A stretch of DNA of 64,000 bases from NCBI RefSeq assembly GCF_000247995.1, contig NZ_BAFE01000061.1, positions 18,395 through 82,394 of the forward strand, given 5' to 3'. How positions within the stretch are numbered: the stretch's first letter is position 1; every line of letters starts with the position of its first letter. A program made the position numbers and the translations under genes. The notes beneath the pieces were generated by a model. The model saw nothing but the letters and a program-made list of their open reading frames with translations. It did not search any database and was not told where the DNA came from. Positions 1 through 7,681 of the stretch are shown here, in pieces. This DNA comes from Mobilicoccus pelagius NBRC 104925. GTDB lineage: Bacteria; Actinomycetota; Actinomycetes; Actinomycetales; Dermatophilaceae.

Positions 1-960
1 AGCGCGGTCAACCTCATCGCCGACCTGTGGCGCGAGGCCGGGCTGCCCGACCGGGTGATCAACGTCGTCCACGGCGACAAGGAGGCCGTCGACGCACTGC
101 TCGAGAACCCCACGGTCAAGGCGATCAGCTTCGTCGGGTCCACCCCGATCGCGAAGTACGTCTACGAGACCGGTGTGAAGAACGGCAAGCGCGTCCAGGC
201 GCTCGGCGGCGCGAAGAACCACATGCTCGTCCTGCCCGACGCCGACCTCGATCTCGCCGCCGATGCGGCCGTGAACGCCGGGTACGGCGCCGCCGGTGAG
301 CGGTGCATGGCGATCTCGGTGTTGCTCGCCGTCGACACGATCGCCGACGAGCTCATCGAGAAGATCAAGGAGCGCACCGCCACCCTCAAGATCGGTCAGG
401 GCATGGGCGAGGGCGTCGACATGGGCCCGCTCATCACGGGTGCACACCGCGACAAGGTCAAGGGTTACATCGACGCGGGTGTCGCCGAGGGTGCCGACCT
501 CGTCATCGACGGCCGCGAGGGCGAGTGGGAAGGCGGCTCGAAGGAGGGCTTCTTCGTCCTGCCGACGCTCTTCGACAACGTCACGCCCGAGATGTCGATC
601 TACACCGACGAGATCTTCGGCCCGGTGCTGTCGGTCGTGCGGGTCCACAGCTTCGACGAGGGCCTGCAGCTCATCAACGACAACCAGTTCGGCAACGGCA
701 CGACGATCTTCACCAACGACGGTGGCGCCGCCCGCCGGTTCCAGCACGAGGTGCAGGTCGGCATGGTCGGCATCAACGTGCCGATCCCGACGCCGATGGC
801 GTACTACTCGTTCGGCGGTTGGAAGGACAGCCTGTTCGGCGACACCCACGCCCACGGCATGGAGGGTGTGCACTTCTTCACGAAGACGAAGGCCGTGACG
901 CAGCGGTGGCTCGACCCGAGCCACGGGGGGCTCAACCTGGGCTTTCCGCAGAACGACTGA
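1..960 (+). CDS. mmsA: CoA-acylating methylmalonate-semialdehyde dehydrogenase (5' end outside window)
   Basis: This is the C-terminal 319 residues of an aldehyde-dehydrogenase-superfamily enzyme; the reading frame is open from base 1, so the N-terminal part lies upstream. The family converts malonate or methylmalonate semialdehyde, with CoA and NAD, to acetyl- or propionyl-CoA, the last step of myo-inositol and valine breakdown (IolA/MmsA). The active-site loop GAAGERCMAIS carries the catalytic cysteine and is typical of the CoA-acylating branch. Further family landmarks are EIFGPVLSV, NGTTIFTNDG and the C-terminal SFGGWKDSLFGD. It heads the inositol island and converges on the lacI-type gene, whose predicted 3' end overlaps it by 29 bases. 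IolA is the likely role here because of the neighbouring iol genes, but a valine-pathway MmsA cannot be excluded from sequence. Confidence 0.93.
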   Translation, partial: SAVNLIADLWREAGLPDRVINVVHGDKEAVDALLENPTVKAISFVGSTPIAKYVYETGVKNGKRVQALGGAKNHMLVLPDADLDLAADAAVNAGYGAAGERCMAISVLLAVDTIADELIEKIKERTATLKIGQGMGEGVDMGPLITGAHRDKVKGYIDAGVAEGADLVIDGREGEWEGGSKEGFFVLPTLFDNVTPEMSIYTDEIFGPVLSVVRVHSFDEGLQLINDNQFGNGTTIFTNDGGAARRFQHEVQVGMVGINVPIPTPMAYYSFGGWKDSLFGDTHAHGMEGVHFFTKTKAVTQRWLDPSHGGLNLGFPQND

Positions 961-2089
961 CGGCTGAGGAAGTAGCGGGAGCCCCCGGGAGCGCAGCGAC
1001 CGGGGCTCCCGCCTGACGTCGCCGCTCGGCACGAGTGGGAGCGAGCCGTCGTCCGGACGAGGAGGGATCCCGTCCGGGCGGCGGCTCAGTCGTGTGCGGG
1101 GGTGGGGCGGCGGGGACGGTGGTCGTGCGGATCGCGAGATGGGGGCGGGTGGTGACGTGCTGCGCGTCGGCGTGGGGGTGGTCGAGGCGGTGCGCGACGG
1201 CGGAGAGCGCGGCGGCTGCGAGGGCGCGGGGGTCCTGGGAGACGCTCGTGAGGCCGATGGTGGAGAGGCGGGCGGTGCGCGTGTCGTCGTAGCCGACGAC
1301 GGCGACGTCGCCGGGTACGTCGACGTGGGCGGCGCGGAGGGTGAGGAGGAGCCCGAGGGCGACCATGTCGTTGTAGGCGAGCACGGCGGTGGGCCGGACG
1401 TGCGTCGAGAGGATCCGTTCGGCGGCCGTGATCCCGGCGTCCTCGGTGGTGCCGCCCGGGGAGACGTAGGGGCGTAGTCCGTGGGCCTTGACGCCGTGGC
1501 GGTAGGCGTCGGCGCGCACGGCGGACATGACGCCGCCCCCGCCGTCGACGTGGAGGATGTCGTGGTGGCCGAGGCCGACGAGGTGGTCGACGGCGAGCGA
1601 GACGCCCGCGGTCTCGTCGGTGGCGACGACGTCGACGCGTTCGGCCCGCAGCGGTGAGCCGAGGACGACCGTGGGCACCTGCCGACCCCACATGTCGAGG
1701 TCCGCGGCCTCGACCTCTGGGGAGAGGAGGACCAGCGCGGAACACCGGTCGCGGAGGAGCGACTCCACCGCGGTGTCGGCGTCGCGGGTGTCGGTGACCG
1801 CCGAGAGGACGAGGTCGATCCCCTGCGTGGCGGCCTCGGCGTGGAGGGCCTCGACGAGGTCGGCGTGGAACGACTGCGCCGGACGGAACGTGACGCCGAC
1901 GGCCCGGGAGCGACGGTCGCGCAGCAGACGGGCCCGGTGGTCGACCCGGTAGTTGAGGCGGGTAGCGTGGACGACGACGCGTTCACGCGTCGCGTCGGAG
2001 ACCCCCGGCTCGCCCCGTAGCGCGACGGAGGCCGTCGAGGTCGAGACCCCGGCCGCCTTCGCGACGTCGACGATCGTCACCCTCGCCAT
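932..2089 (-). CDS. LacI-family transcriptional regulator
   Basis: A 385-residue DNA-binding regulator. Residues 1-50 form the LacI helix-turn-helix (VTIVDVAKAAGVSTSTASVAL) and hinge. Residues about 60-325 form the periplasmic-binding-protein-like effector domain, ending near HLAIRTTTVP. The final 60 or so residues are a Pro/Ala/Arg-rich tail with no domain look; the strong terminator at 975-1012 lies within this tail coding region, so the tail may be an accident of a missing stop codon. The gene is transcribed away from the oxidoreductase gene at 2219. Two palindromes with AACGTT cores sit in the 129-base space between them and are probably its operators. The effector is most likely a sugar or inositol derivative, an inference from context. 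The ATG has no strong ribosome-binding site (GAGGAGGACGC overlaps it closely). Confidence 0.9.
   Translation of the reverse strand: MARVTIVDVAKAAGVSTSTASVALRGEPGVSDATRERVVVHATRLNYRVDHRARLLRDRRSRAVGVTFRPAQSFHADLVEALHAEAATQGIDLVLSAVTDTRDADTAVESLLRDRCSALVLLSPEVEAADLDMWGRQVPTVVLGSPLRAERVDVVATDETAGVSLAVDHLVGLGHHDILHVDGGGGVMSAVRADAYRHGVKAHGLRPYVSPGGTTEDAGITAAERILSTHVRPTAVLAYNDMVALGLLLTLRAAHVDVPGDVAVVGYDDTRTARLSTIGLTSVSQDPRALAAAALSAVAHRLDHPHADAQHVTTRPHLAIRTTTVPAAPPPHTTEPPPGRDPSSSGRRLAPTRAERRRQAGAPVAALPGAPATSSAVSRSAESPG
975..1012. terminator. Bidirectional stem-loop terminator after mmsA
   Basis: An 11-base perfect inverted repeat (GCGGGAGCCCC at 975-985 and its complement at 1002-1012) begins 15 bases after the mmsA stop. 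The loop is 16 bases. There is no T-tract, as is usual in actinobacteria. It lies between convergent mmsA and lacI and inside the 3' tail of the lacI reading frame. Confidence 0.6.
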
Positions 2090-2146
2090 GCGTCCTCCTC
2101 GATCGTCCCCGAGGACATTCGTGCCTCGAAACCCTTGCCGCAGGCT

Positions 2147-2186
2147 ACCGGAACGTTCTAGTGTCGGATTACCGGAACGTTCCGGT
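2147..2186. promoter_or_regulatory. Tandem LacI-type operators between divergent genes
   Basis: A perfect 16-base palindrome, ACCGGAACGTTCCGGT, occupies 2171-2186. A second, less symmetric copy, ACCGGAACGTTCTAGT, starts at 2147. Their centres are 24 bases apart, a little over two helical turns. A central CG within a symmetric repeat is typical of LacI-family operators. The position between the regulator gene and the oxidoreductase gene suggests autoregulation plus control of the divergent operon. Confidence 0.7.
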
Positions 2187-2218
2187 CACGGGTTTTGACG
2201 TCAGACGAGAGAGTCACC

Positions 2219-3400
2219 ATGACCAGTCCCATCAGCGTCGCCGTCATCGGCGCCGGACTGGCCGGGCGGTCGCACGCGGCCGCCTACCTCAACGCGGGAA
2301 CCCTGTGGGGCCCCGACCTGCCCCCGATCCGCCGCGCGGCCATCGTCGACAGCAACCCCGACCTCGGCCGTGACACCGCCCGCCGTTACGGATTCGAGAG
2401 ACACCTGAGCAGCGTCGAGGAGCTCTGTGACGACCCGAGCATCGACGCCGTGAGCATCGTCGTCGGCAACGACCTCCACCGGCCGTTCGCCGAGGCGCTC
2501 GTCGCCGCCGGCAAGCACGTTCTCTGCGAGAAGCCCCTCGCGGGCAGCCTCGAGGACGCCCGGGCGATGGCCGAGCTCGAGCGCCACACCGACCGGGTCA
2601 CGGCGATCGGGTACACGTACCGTCGCGTCGCCGCCGTCGCCGCGATCCGCGCACGCCTCGCATCGGGTTCGCTCGGCCCACTCTCCGTCGTCGACGGCCG
2701 CTACTGGTGCGACTACTCGTGCGACCCCGAGGGTCCGCTCACCTGGCGATACCTCGGTGCACCCGGTTCGGGCGCCCTCGCCGATCTCGGCATCCACCTC
2801 ATCGACCTCGTCGAGCACGTCACCGGCTCGCGGATCGTCTCCGTGAGCGGCGGCAGTCTCGTCACCGCCGTCCCGACGCGGCCCCTGCCGCTCGGCACGG
2901 TCGTCGGTCACGGCCGGGCCGCGGTGAGCGAGGAACGCGGGGAGGTGACGAATGAGGACACCGCCTCCTTCGTCGCCCGGTTCGACGACGGCACGGCCGC
3001 GACCCTCTCCTGCTCGCGCACCGCGTTCGGGATGCCGAACGGCCTCTCGTTCGCGCTCCACGGCACCGGCGGCAGCGCGGCGTTCGACTGGCACCGGCCG
3101 GCCGAGTACATCTACGACGGCCCCTCCGGTGACGCTCCCGCCGGTCGGCGGCAGGTCGTCGTCGGCCCGGCCGACCCGTACTTCGCCGGCGGCTACCCGA
3201 TGCAGGCCCCGGGCAACGGGGCGGGCAATGCCGAGTCCTTCGCCTACCAGGCCCGGGCGTTCCTCGACCAGGTCGCCGGGATCAGAGGCGAGGTCGAGCC
3301 GTGCGCGACGTTCGCCGACGGACTCCACACCCTCGAGGTCGTCGATGCCGTCGTCCACTCCCACGCCGCCGGGGGCGACGCCGTCGACGTGGCCGCCTGA
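2219..3400 (+). CDS. Gfo/Idh/MocA-family NAD(P)-dependent oxidoreductase
   Basis: A 393-residue oxidoreductase of the family that includes myo-inositol 2-dehydrogenase and glucose-fructose oxidoreductase. The N-terminal Rossmann fold begins with VAVIGAGLAGRSHAAAY, and the catalytic motif CEKPLAGS supplies the conserved Glu-Lys-Pro. The C-terminal alpha/beta domain includes GSGALADLGIHLIDLVEHVTG, which contains the conserved Asp and His. I start at ATG 2219 because it follows the purine-rich GACGAGAGAG; a TTG at 2195 is also in frame. It is the first gene after the LacI-type operators and is followed 77 bases later by an isomerase gene, so the two probably form one operon. It resembles the 7682 oxidoreductase more than the other two in the island (shared GPLTWRY region and similar length). 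The substrate is probably an inositol or related cyclitol or sugar, inferred from context only. Confidence 0.9.
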   Translation: MTSPISVAVIGAGLAGRSHAAAYLNAGTLWGPDLPPIRRAAIVDSNPDLGRDTARRYGFERHLSSVEELCDDPSIDAVSIVVGNDLHRPFAEALVAAGKHVLCEKPLAGSLEDARAMAELERHTDRVTAIGYTYRRVAAVAAIRARLASGSLGPLSVVDGRYWCDYSCDPEGPLTWRYLGAPGSGALADLGIHLIDLVEHVTGSRIVSVSGGSLVTAVPTRPLPLGTVVGHGRAAVSEERGEVTNEDTASFVARFDDGTAATLSCSRTAFGMPNGLSFALHGTGGSAAFDWHRPAEYIYDGPSGDAPAGRRQVVVGPADPYFAGGYPMQAPGNGAGNAESFAYQARAFLDQVAGIRGEVEPCATFADGLHTLEVVDAVVHSHAAGGDAVDVAA

Positions 3401-3477
3401 CGGCCCGCCGCGGCAACCCTCACCGCCCCCACCCACCAGCACCTGCACCCCGCCCCGCCCCGCCCCGAGGAGTCCCG

Positions 3478-4473
3478 ATGAAGTTCGGCGCCTATACCGC
3501 CTGCCTGTCCGACCGTTCCCTTCCCGAGGCGCTGGAGATCCTCGCCGGACTCGGCCTCACGTCGGCGGAGGTGAACTCCGGCGGCTTCATCCCCGCACCG
3601 CACTGCCCCGTCGACGCGATCCTCGCGTCGGAGTCCGCGCGGCGCGACTACCTGCGGATCTTCGAGGAGGCCGGGGTCGAGCTCACCGCACTCAACTGCA
3701 ACGGCAACCCGCTGTCACCGTTGCCGAACGAGGGCCTCAAGCACGCCGACGACCTGCGGCGCTCCATCGAGGCGGCGGGAAGGCTCGGGGTGCGTCACGT
3801 CATCACGATGTCCGGCCTGCCCGGCACCGACCCCACGGCGAAGTACCCGACGTGGGTCGTCAACGCGTGGAACGGGATCGACATGGAGATCCTCGACCAC
3901 CAGTGGAGCGTCGCCGTGCCGTTCTGGAAGGAGATCGACGAACTCGCCCGCCGCTGGGACATCCGGGTGGCGATCGAGCTCCACCCGCGCAACCTCGTCT
4001 TCAACGTGCCGACGTTCCAGCGGCTCCTCGCGGAGACGGGCGCGACCCACATCGGCGTCGAGATGGACACGAGCCACCTCATGTGGCAACAGATGGACGT
4101 CCCCGCGGTGATCCGCGCCCTCGGCGACAAGGTGTTCTTCGCCGCGGCCAAGGACGTCGCCCTCTTCGACGGGGTGAAGACCAAGGGCGTCCTCGACGTC
4201 GACTTCACGAAGGTTCCCGCGGACGCGGAGGGCAAGACCCCGGTCGCCTACGGCTACTGGTGCAACGCGTGGCCGGAGGATCCGGCGTGGCGGTTCGTCG
4301 CCGTCGGCGTCGGTCACGACGAGGACTACTGGGTCGAGGTGCTCAGCGCCCTGCGGGAGGTGGGCGCCGACATGGTCGTCAACATCGAGCACGAGGACGC
4401 CGCGATGAGCACCCTCGACGGTCTCGGCCACGCCGCACGGACGCTCCTCTCCGCCGCCGAGCGCGTCGGCTGA
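3478..4473 (+). CDS. Sugar phosphate isomerase/epimerase (AP endonuclease family 2 TIM barrel)
   Basis: A 331-residue TIM-barrel protein of the xylose-isomerase-like superfamily. Conserved metal-site segments are visible: AIELHPRNLVFN (Glu and His), GVEMDTSHLMWQ (Asp and His) and NIEHEDAAM near the C terminus (Glu). The longer upstream frame is not used: ATG 3478 follows CCGAGGAGTCCCG, a clear ribosome-binding site, and begins with the family-typical MKFGAYTACL. It is the last gene of the short LacI-linked operon; a stem-loop follows. It is less similar to IolE than the 4564 and 5626 proteins are. An isomerase, epimerase or dehydratase acting on the product of the 2219 oxidoreductase is plausible but unproven. 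Confidence 0.85.
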   Translation: MKFGAYTACLSDRSLPEALEILAGLGLTSAEVNSGGFIPAPHCPVDAILASESARRDYLRIFEEAGVELTALNCNGNPLSPLPNEGLKHADDLRRSIEAAGRLGVRHVITMSGLPGTDPTAKYPTWVVNAWNGIDMEILDHQWSVAVPFWKEIDELARRWDIRVAIELHPRNLVFNVPTFQRLLAETGATHIGVEMDTSHLMWQQMDVPAVIRALGDKVFFAAAKDVALFDGVKTKGVLDVDFTKVPADAEGKTPVAYGYWCNAWPEDPAWRFVAVGVGHDEDYWVEVLSALREVGADMVVNIEHEDAAMSTLDGLGHAARTLLSAAERVG

Positions 4474-4501
4474 CGCGTCCCACCCACCCCTCCCCCTCGA
4501 C

Positions 4502-4553
4502 GGCACGACGAACGGGGCGGCCACCTCGACGGTGCTGTCCCGTTCATCGTGCC
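4502..4553. terminator. Stem-loop between convergent genes
   Basis: A 15-base inverted repeat with one mismatch (GGCACGACGAACGGG at 4502-4516, partner at 4539-4553) fills the 90-base space between two convergent isomerase genes and could end transcription from both sides. Confidence 0.55.
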
Positions 4554-4563
4554 GGGTCAGGCG

Positions 4564-5436
4564 TCAGGTGAGGTCGATGCTCTCGATGTACTCGCGGTTG
4601 ATGCGGGCGGCGTCCTTGGGGTGCTTGTGGGTGGTGTCCTGCTCGAGGACGTACCAGCCGTCGTACCCGTTCTTCTCGAGCCAGCGGACGATCTCGGGGA
4701 TGTCGACGAGGCCCTGGCCGAGCTCGGGGAAGATGATCTCGTAGAGGGCCTTGGAGAACGACCAGTTCTCGTCCTTCGCCCGCTGGAGCACCTGGGGGTC
4801 GACGTCCTTGAGGTGGACGTGCTCGACGCGGTCGCCGTAGGTGGGGAGGAAGTCCATCGCGTCGCCGCCGCCGTACTTGAGGTGGCCCACGTCGAGACAC
4901 CAGCCCACCTTGGCCGGGTCGGTCTCGTCGAGGAACCGCTTCGTCTCGGCGGCCGTCTCGACGTAGGTGCCGACGTGGTTGTGGAGGACGACGCGCATCC
5001 CCATGGGCTCGAGCAGGTCGGCGAGGTGGGAGAGACCCTCGGCGAGGTTGGTCCACTGCTCGTCGGTGAGTCCGCGGGATTCGTCGACGTGGCCGCCCTC
5101 GGCGTCGCGGCGGTCGTCACCGAGCTCGGCCGCGACGAGGATGTCGCCGCCGGCGGCCTTGACGCGGCGGGCGACGGAGAGCGCGGCCTCGTCGGCCTCG
5201 TCCCACGCCTCGCGGTCGCGGTAGCCGAGACGGACGAACGCGCCGACCATGTCGAGGTCGCGCTTGCTCATCTCGGCGCGGACGACGTCGGGGTCGTCCG
5301 GCATGCCCGGGCCCCACTCGGTGGCGGAGTACCCGGCCTCGACCATCTCGTCCATCATCTGCCCGGCCTCGGTGTACGGGCGGAAGTCGGGGATGTCCCC
5401 GTTGTTCCAGTTGCAGGGGGCGGTGGCGATCTTCAT
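4564..5436 (-). CDS. iolE: IolE-like inosose dehydratase / sugar phosphate isomerase
   Basis: A 290-residue TIM-barrel protein resembling 2-keto-myo-inositol dehydratase (IolE), the second step of inositol breakdown. Segments matching the IolE pattern, as I remember that family, include APCNWNNGDIP near the N terminus, EGLSHLADLLEPMGMRVVLH followed by NHVGTYVET, a WCLDVGHLKYGGGD metal-site loop and VEHVHLKDVDP. The ATG follows GAAGGAGTCCGATCG, a good ribosome-binding site. It is transcribed divergently from the second IolE-like gene at 5626, and the shared 190-base space contains two candidate operators. It is a better match to IolE than the other three TIM-barrel genes, but which inositol stereoisomer it handles is unknown. 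Confidence 0.82.
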   Translation of the reverse strand: MKIATAPCNWNNGDIPDFRPYTEAGQMMDEMVEAGYSATEWGPGMPDDPDVVRAEMSKRDLDMVGAFVRLGYRDREAWDEADEAALSVARRVKAAGGDILVAAELGDDRRDAEGGHVDESRGLTDEQWTNLAEGLSHLADLLEPMGMRVVLHNHVGTYVETAAETKRFLDETDPAKVGWCLDVGHLKYGGGDAMDFLPTYGDRVEHVHLKDVDPQVLQRAKDENWSFSKALYEIIFPELGQGLVDIPEIVRWLEKNGYDGWYVLEQDTTHKHPKDAARINREYIESIDLT

Positions 5437-5479
5437 CGATCGGACTCCTTCGTCGAACGACCTCGGGGTGTGATGTCTT

Positions 5480-5493
5480 CATGTCCTGACATG
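5480..5493. promoter_or_regulatory. Palindromic operator, TGTNCTKACA type
   Basis: The perfect interrupted palindrome CATGTC-CT-GACATG contains the 10-mer TGTCCTGACA (5482-5491). Related 10-mers occur upstream of other genes in the island (5559, 10328, 13388, 17627). The 10-mer also fits the KGWCHTRACA consensus I recall for the GntR-type inositol regulator IolR of Corynebacterium glutamicum. It lies between divergent iolE-like genes. Confidence 0.6.
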
Positions 5494-5557
5494 CGCTGCG
5501 GTCATCATGGCACGGCGACGAGGAGTGGGGAAGGGTCGGCAACGAGAAAATGACCTA

Positions 5558-5586
5558 TTGACAGTACATATCACCCCCGCTACGGT
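5558..5586 (+). promoter_or_regulatory. Promoter of the 5626 iol operon with overlapping operator
   Basis: A consensus -35 box TTGACA (5558-5563) is separated by 17 bases from a -10-like TACGGT (5581-5586), 40 bases before the start codon. The sequence TGACAGTACA (5559-5568), whose reverse complement TGTACTGTCA resembles the other island sites, overlaps the -35 box, which would fit repression. Confidence 0.6.
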
Positions 5587-5625
5587 CGCCGTATCGGCTC
5601 CTCCGGAGGCCACGAAAGGACGACG

Positions 5626-6567
5626 ATGTCCACCTCGCCGCAGGACAGGTCCCGCAACCCCGACCCCCGCTACGCCAAGCTCGCGATCGGGGTCTGCCCC
5701 GACCAGTGGGGGGTGTGGTTCCCCTCCGACCCCAAGCAGATCCCCTGGCAGACGGCCCTCGCCGAGATGCAGCAGGCCGGCTTCTCGATCATGGAGACCG
5801 GGCCCTTCGGGTACTTCCCCACCGACCCGGCGGAGCTGAAGCGGGTCATGGACGACCACGGCTTCCAGGTCGTCGCCGGCACCGGCTGGGGCATCCTCCA
5901 CAAGGAGGAGGCCTGGGCCGAGACCGAGAAGACCTTCCGCGCGATCGGCGAGACCCACGCCGCGGTCGGCGCCGAGTACGTCGTGCACCTGCCCCCGCTG
6001 TTCCGCGACGACAAGACGTGGGAGTTCACCGACGACCGCGTGCTCTCCCCGGAGGCGTGGGATCTCTACATCGCCAACGCCGACCGTCTCGGCCGCATGA
6101 TGAAGGACGACTACGGACTCAAGATGGTCCTCCACCCCCACGGCGACAGCCACATCGAGACCCGCGAGGACATCGACCGGATCTTCTCGGCCACCGACCC
6201 CGAGTACGTCGGTTTCTGCCTCGACACCGGCCACATCGTCTACGGCCAGTCCGACCCCGTCGACATCATCCGGGCCTACCCCGAGCGCATCGACTACGTC
6301 CACATCAAGGCGATGGACCCCGACCTCGTCGCCCAGGCGCACGAGGACGACTGGCCGTTCGGCCAGGCCGTCGCCAAGGGCTGTTCCGTCGCCCCGCCCG
6401 CGGGCGAACCCCAGATGCCCGGGCTCATCGAGGCGCTCGCCGACCTCGACAAGGAGCTCTACGTCATCTGCGAGCAGGACATGTACCCCTGCGACCCGAG
6501 CTTCCCCCTGCCCAACGCCATCAGGACACGCGAGTACCTCGCCTCCTGCGGCCTCGGCGTCGCATGA
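5626..6567 (+). CDS. IolE-like sugar phosphate isomerase/dehydratase
   Basis: A 313-residue TIM-barrel protein of the same superfamily as IolE. Visible metal-site segments are KMVLHPHGDSHIETREDIDR, FCLDTGHIVYGQSDPV and DYVHIKAMDPD, followed by a C-terminal YVICEQDMYP. The N terminus GVCPDQWGVW parallels the start of the IolE barrel. ATG 5626 follows AAAGGACGACG. It begins a co-directional run of four genes (5626, 6604, 7682, 8946) that ends at a strong terminator. Having a second IolE-like enzyme in one cluster suggests separate dehydratases or isomerases for different inositol isomers; this is inference. Length and motifs are intact. Confidence 0.83.
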   Translation: MSTSPQDRSRNPDPRYAKLAIGVCPDQWGVWFPSDPKQIPWQTALAEMQQAGFSIMETGPFGYFPTDPAELKRVMDDHGFQVVAGTGWGILHKEEAWAETEKTFRAIGETHAAVGAEYVVHLPPLFRDDKTWEFTDDRVLSPEAWDLYIANADRLGRMMKDDYGLKMVLHPHGDSHIETREDIDRIFSATDPEYVGFCLDTGHIVYGQSDPVDIIRAYPERIDYVHIKAMDPDLVAQAHEDDWPFGQAVAKGCSVAPPAGEPQMPGLIEALADLDKELYVICEQDMYPCDPSFPLPNAIRTREYLASCGLGVA

Positions 6568-6603
6568 CCACCGCCCCGCACGCACACGAACAGGAGAACT
6601 GAC

Positions 6604-7608
6604 ATGACCGTCCGCATCGGCATGATCGGCCCCGGCGGCATGGGGCAGGCCCACCTCGACCGCATCCGCACCGTCATCGCGGGCGCCGAGATCACCGGCG
6701 TCTCCGACATCGCGCCCGACAACGTCCGCACCGTCTGCGAGAAGTACGGGGTGCGCGGGTTCGACAGCAGCGCCGAGCTCATCGCCTCCCCGGACGTCGA
6801 CGCGGTGATGATCTGCAGCTACGGCCCCGCCCACGAGGCCGATGTCATCGCCTGCATCGAGGCCGGCAAGCCCGTGTTCTGCGAGAAGCCCCTCACGCCC
6901 GACGCCGCCGGTTCCCTGCGGATCATGGAGGCCGAGCAGAAGGCCGGACGCCGGCTCGTCACCGTCGGGTTCATGCGCCGCTTCGACCGTTCCTACAGCG
7001 AGATGAAGGCGATCCTCGACTCCGGCGAGGTCGGCGAGACCCTCGTCATCCACAACCGGCACCGCAACCCGGGTGTCCCCGAGCGGTACACGTGGGACAT
7101 GGCGATCAACGACACCGGCATCCACGAGATCGACACGATGCGGTGGCTCACCGGCGAGGAGATCGTGCGGGTGCGCGTCGACAAGCCGAAGAAGACGACG
7201 CGCCGCTTCGAGCACCTCCAGGACCCGCTCATCCTCATCATGGAGACCACCTCGGGCATCTGGATGGACGACGAGATCTTCGTCAACAACCAGCATTCCT
7301 ACGACATCCAGTGCGAAGCAGTCGCCGAGCTCGGCACGATCCGGCTCTCCGACCAGCACGCCGTCGAGCGCACGGGCGTCCTCGGCCGCCACAACGTCCT
7401 CACGATGGACCACAACCAGCGGTTCGGTGGTGCGTTCGTCACCGAGGTGCAGCAGTGGATCAGCGCCGTCGCCTGCGGCGAGCACACCGGCTCGACCTCG
7501 TGGGACGGCTACGCCGCCGCGTGTGTGTGCGACGCCGGCGTCCGCGCCCTCGAGTCCGACACGTGGGTGCCCGTCGAGATGATCGACAAGCCCGACTTCT
7601 ACGCCTGA
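6604..7608 (+). CDS. iolG: Inositol 2-dehydrogenase-like Gfo/Idh/MocA oxidoreductase
   Basis: A 334-residue NAD-dependent dehydrogenase, the usual IolG length. The Rossmann fold begins VRIGMIGPGGMGQAHLDRI; the catalytic CEKPLTPD and the substrate-domain motif NDTGIHEIDTMRWLTGEE (Asp and His) match inositol dehydrogenases. The protein would oxidise myo-inositol, or another cyclitol, to an inosose. ATG 6604 follows ACAGGAGAACTGAC, 36 bases after the upstream IolE-like gene, so the two are probably co-transcribed. Together they could perform the first two steps of inositol breakdown. Isomer preference (myo, scyllo or chiro) cannot be read from sequence. Confidence 0.85.
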   Translation: MTVRIGMIGPGGMGQAHLDRIRTVIAGAEITGVSDIAPDNVRTVCEKYGVRGFDSSAELIASPDVDAVMICSYGPAHEADVIACIEAGKPVFCEKPLTPDAAGSLRIMEAEQKAGRRLVTVGFMRRFDRSYSEMKAILDSGEVGETLVIHNRHRNPGVPERYTWDMAINDTGIHEIDTMRWLTGEEIVRVRVDKPKKTTRRFEHLQDPLILIMETTSGIWMDDEIFVNNQHSYDIQCEAVAELGTIRLSDQHAVERTGVLGRHNVLTMDHNQRFGGAFVTEVQQWISAVACGEHTGSTSWDGYAAACVCDAGVRALESDTWVPVEMIDKPDFYA

Positions 7609-7681
7609 CGCACGCGGGCGTCCCTGCCATCCGACTTCTACGCCCGCGGCACATCCCACCCTTCGACGATTCGAGGACGAC

